Translations under genes and position numbers: made by a program
Assembly: GCA_964354365.1 (NCBI GenBank)
Contig: CAYGZM010000010.1
Span: 1 to 55,098 of the forward strand
Direction: 5' to 3'
DNA length: 55,098 nucleotides
From: CAYGZM01 sp964354365
Lineage (GTDB): Bacteria; Planctomycetota; Phycisphaerae; Sedimentisphaerales; Anaerobacaceae
Notes under the pieces: generated by a model
What the model saw: only the letters and a program-made list of their open reading frames with translations
Told to the model about the DNA's origin: nothing
The model's database searches: none
In this document: positions 54,077 through 55,098 of the stretch, piece by piece
Layout of the letters: every line of letters starts with the position of its first letter
How positions within the stretch are numbered: position 1 is the first letter of the stretch

Positions 54077-54841
54077 CTATTTTGCAGGCTGCGAGAAATC
54101 CTCCCTCTTGGGCGCCAGACGCTTAATTATCGGCCTTAAACCAAAAAGAACGGCCAAAGCAACGACTGTTATAGTAATTCCTGTAGAAATGCCTTTCAGA
54201 TTCCCTATCACAGTGAACTCTTTTATGGAGCTGCCAAAAGCCGCCATAGCAATAGAGGCTGGAATAATAAAAACCACTGTGGCCCACAGGTATTCCCAAA
54301 AACGAATTGCCGTAATGCCGAACAGATAACTTAGAACCGCGGAAGGGAAAATCGGATTTACTCTCGTGAATGCAACCGTTTTCCAGCCGTTCTTATCAAC
54401 TGCCCGTAGGATCCACTTCCACGCCTTGAAATTGAATCTATTTCTAAAATAGTCACCTGCAATATAACGTGAAATCAGAAAAGCAACGGCCGATCCGGCC
54501 GCAAAGCCGAGTACAGAGTAGAGACTCCCCCAAAATGCGCCCCATAGAAAGCCTGCTCCGATGTTCAAAGGCAGCGTTGGCAGGAAAAGGCTCGGCATAA
54601 TAGAGTACAACAGTATAAACAACAAAGGTGCAGCAATAGTGTGACTTGCAAGAAAGTCAAAGACGGTCTCAGAAGATGGAATGTGGCCTTGGTTCCTTAG
54701 AAAAAAAACGCCCGCGATAAGCAGGGCCAATACGGCTCCTAACATCGGTTTGACAGCGATCTTTTTTTCACCTGAGTGTTTGAGCGATTCGAGTTCCATG
54801 TGGGCTCTAAGATTTTCGGGCCTGTGGCTCACGTGGGGCAT
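54077..54841 (-). CDS. TVP38/TMEM64 (SNARE-associated/DedA-like) membrane protein
   Basis: A 254-residue inner-membrane protein. A first segment is at about 33-50 (VLALLIAGVFFL), then the family domain: PSLFLPTLPLNIGAGFLWGA, WGSLYSVLGFAAGSAVAFLI, SRYIAGDYF and VNPIFPSAVLSYLFG, with re-entrant loops around the conserved Gly-Gly and Pro. Family members act in lipid scrambling and membrane homeostasis, including recycling of undecaprenyl phosphate in the related DedA proteins. That would suit a glycan locus but is an inference. The ATG at 54841 has AGAAGG upstream. An ATG at 54799 is the alternative. Confidence 0.82.
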   Translation of the reverse strand: MPHVSHRPENLRAHMELESLKHSGEKKIAVKPMLGAVLALLIAGVFFLRNQGHIPSSETVFDFLASHTIAAPLLFILLYSIMPSLFLPTLPLNIGAGFLWGAFWGSLYSVLGFAAGSAVAFLISRYIAGDYFRNRFNFKAWKWILRAVDKNGWKTVAFTRVNPIFPSAVLSYLFGITAIRFWEYLWATVVFIIPASIAMAAFGSSIKEFTVIGNLKGISTGITITVVALAVLFGLRPIIKRLAPKREDFSQPAK

Positions 54842-54963
54842 CCGACCTTCTAGGTTGCGGGTCTGGCGTGATTCTATCTAACCGACCTTTGGCAGCCCCA
54901 GCTCGCCGTCGAAGTCAAAGGACTTTCTGCTCACAGACCGTTTTCTATCCGGCGCTCATCGAA

Positions 54964-55098
54964 TCATAGAAAACTCAAGTCCTTACGCGACGCTATAAAG
55001 AAGTTGTTCTTCATATCTTCCTTGTTGTATGCCAGCGCTTCTCTGGTGACTATGTCTATGACCTTGCATCCTCCCTCTTCGGCTATAATATGACCCGC
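54964..55098 (-). CDS. Inositol-monophosphatase-family phosphatase, 3' end only
   Basis: The last 44 codons of a gene that enters from beyond the right edge. The residues AGHIIAEEGGCKVIDIVTRE and NNFFIASRKDLSFL match the C-terminal end of the Mg-dependent inositol monophosphatase/CysQ/HisN family (A-G-x-x-[IL]-x-x-E-A-G-G, then F-x-A-[SG]). The catalytic motifs lie outside the window, so substrate (bisphosphate nucleotide, inositol or sugar phosphate) is undetermined. The 122-bp spacer to the TVP38-like gene holds no recognisable signal. Confidence 0.75.
   Translation of the reverse strand, partial: AGHIIAEEGGCKVIDIVTREALAYNKEDMKNNFFIASRKDLSFL

Overview
The window looks like part of a metagenome-assembled genome. 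It has a 100-N scaffold gap at 3332-3431 and no phage or plasmid backbone. Gene content suggests a planctomycete-like bacterium, perhaps Phycisphaerae/Sedimentisphaerales: secreted PQQ-type beta-propellers, several lipoproteins, an ECF sigma/anti-sigma pair, RtcB, a many-PAS sensor kinase and a large exopolysaccharide-type locus. The assignment rests on overall gene content, not on a marker gene, and is moderate at best.

Region 1 (1-13.4 kb, minus strand): tRNA-Asp, then a regulatory and transport block. In transcription order it runs: an exported HEAT-like protein, a complete oligopeptide/dipeptide ABC importer (binding lipoprotein, two permeases, two ATPases), a STAS protein, a tandem-ACT protein, a hybrid-length PAS histidine kinase broken by the gap, and its LuxR-type response regulator. 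A short miniature inverted-repeat element occurs at the window start and, in the opposite orientation, at 13583-13665.

Region 2 (13.7-21.1 kb, plus strand): rtcB, a DUF547 lipoprotein with a Glu-Pro pentad stalk, metK, a terminator, and an operon of ECF sigma factor, membrane anti-sigma-like protein and exported coiled-coil protein.

Region 3 (21.2-27.1 kb, minus strand): hicA/hicB, purH, two secreted beta-propeller proteins, a small conserved protein and a transposase remnant, with short hairpin and heptamer repeats in the intergenic DNA.

Region 4 (27.4-55.1 kb): a surface-glycan locus. A polyprenyl-phosphate hexose-1-P transferase (chain initiation) and a GT39-like membrane glycosyltransferase lie on the plus strand. 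About 16 genes converge on them from the minus strand: GT4, GT2 and CDP-glycerol-transferase-like proteins, an RfbH/ColD-like sugar dehydratase, a heptose-kinase-like GHMP kinase, an NAD epimerase, an E1-alpha/E1-beta thiamine enzyme pair, a B12-binding radical SAM enzyme, a methyltransferase, a metallophosphoesterase, two discoidin-domain proteins, a DPM1-like GT2, a TVP38/DedA-like membrane protein and the 3' end of an inositol-monophosphatase-family gene. No flippase, polymerase or ABC exporter is visible, so the locus probably continues outside the window.

The most novel-looking signal is a roughly 55-60-residue module (E-x-Y-x-G-[YF]-N-I ... YYG-[LI]-x-Q-x-x-G-x-[FL]-D ... V-x-x-x-[IL]) that I cannot assign to a named family. 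It occurs seven times in four otherwise unrelated proteins of the glycan locus: one protein made of nothing else, the C-termini of a CDP-glycerol-transferase-like protein and of a methyltransferase, and the middle of a membrane protein that ends in a discoidin domain. The methyltransferase gene is also frameshifted next to a seven-G tract, as in phase-variable surface genes.
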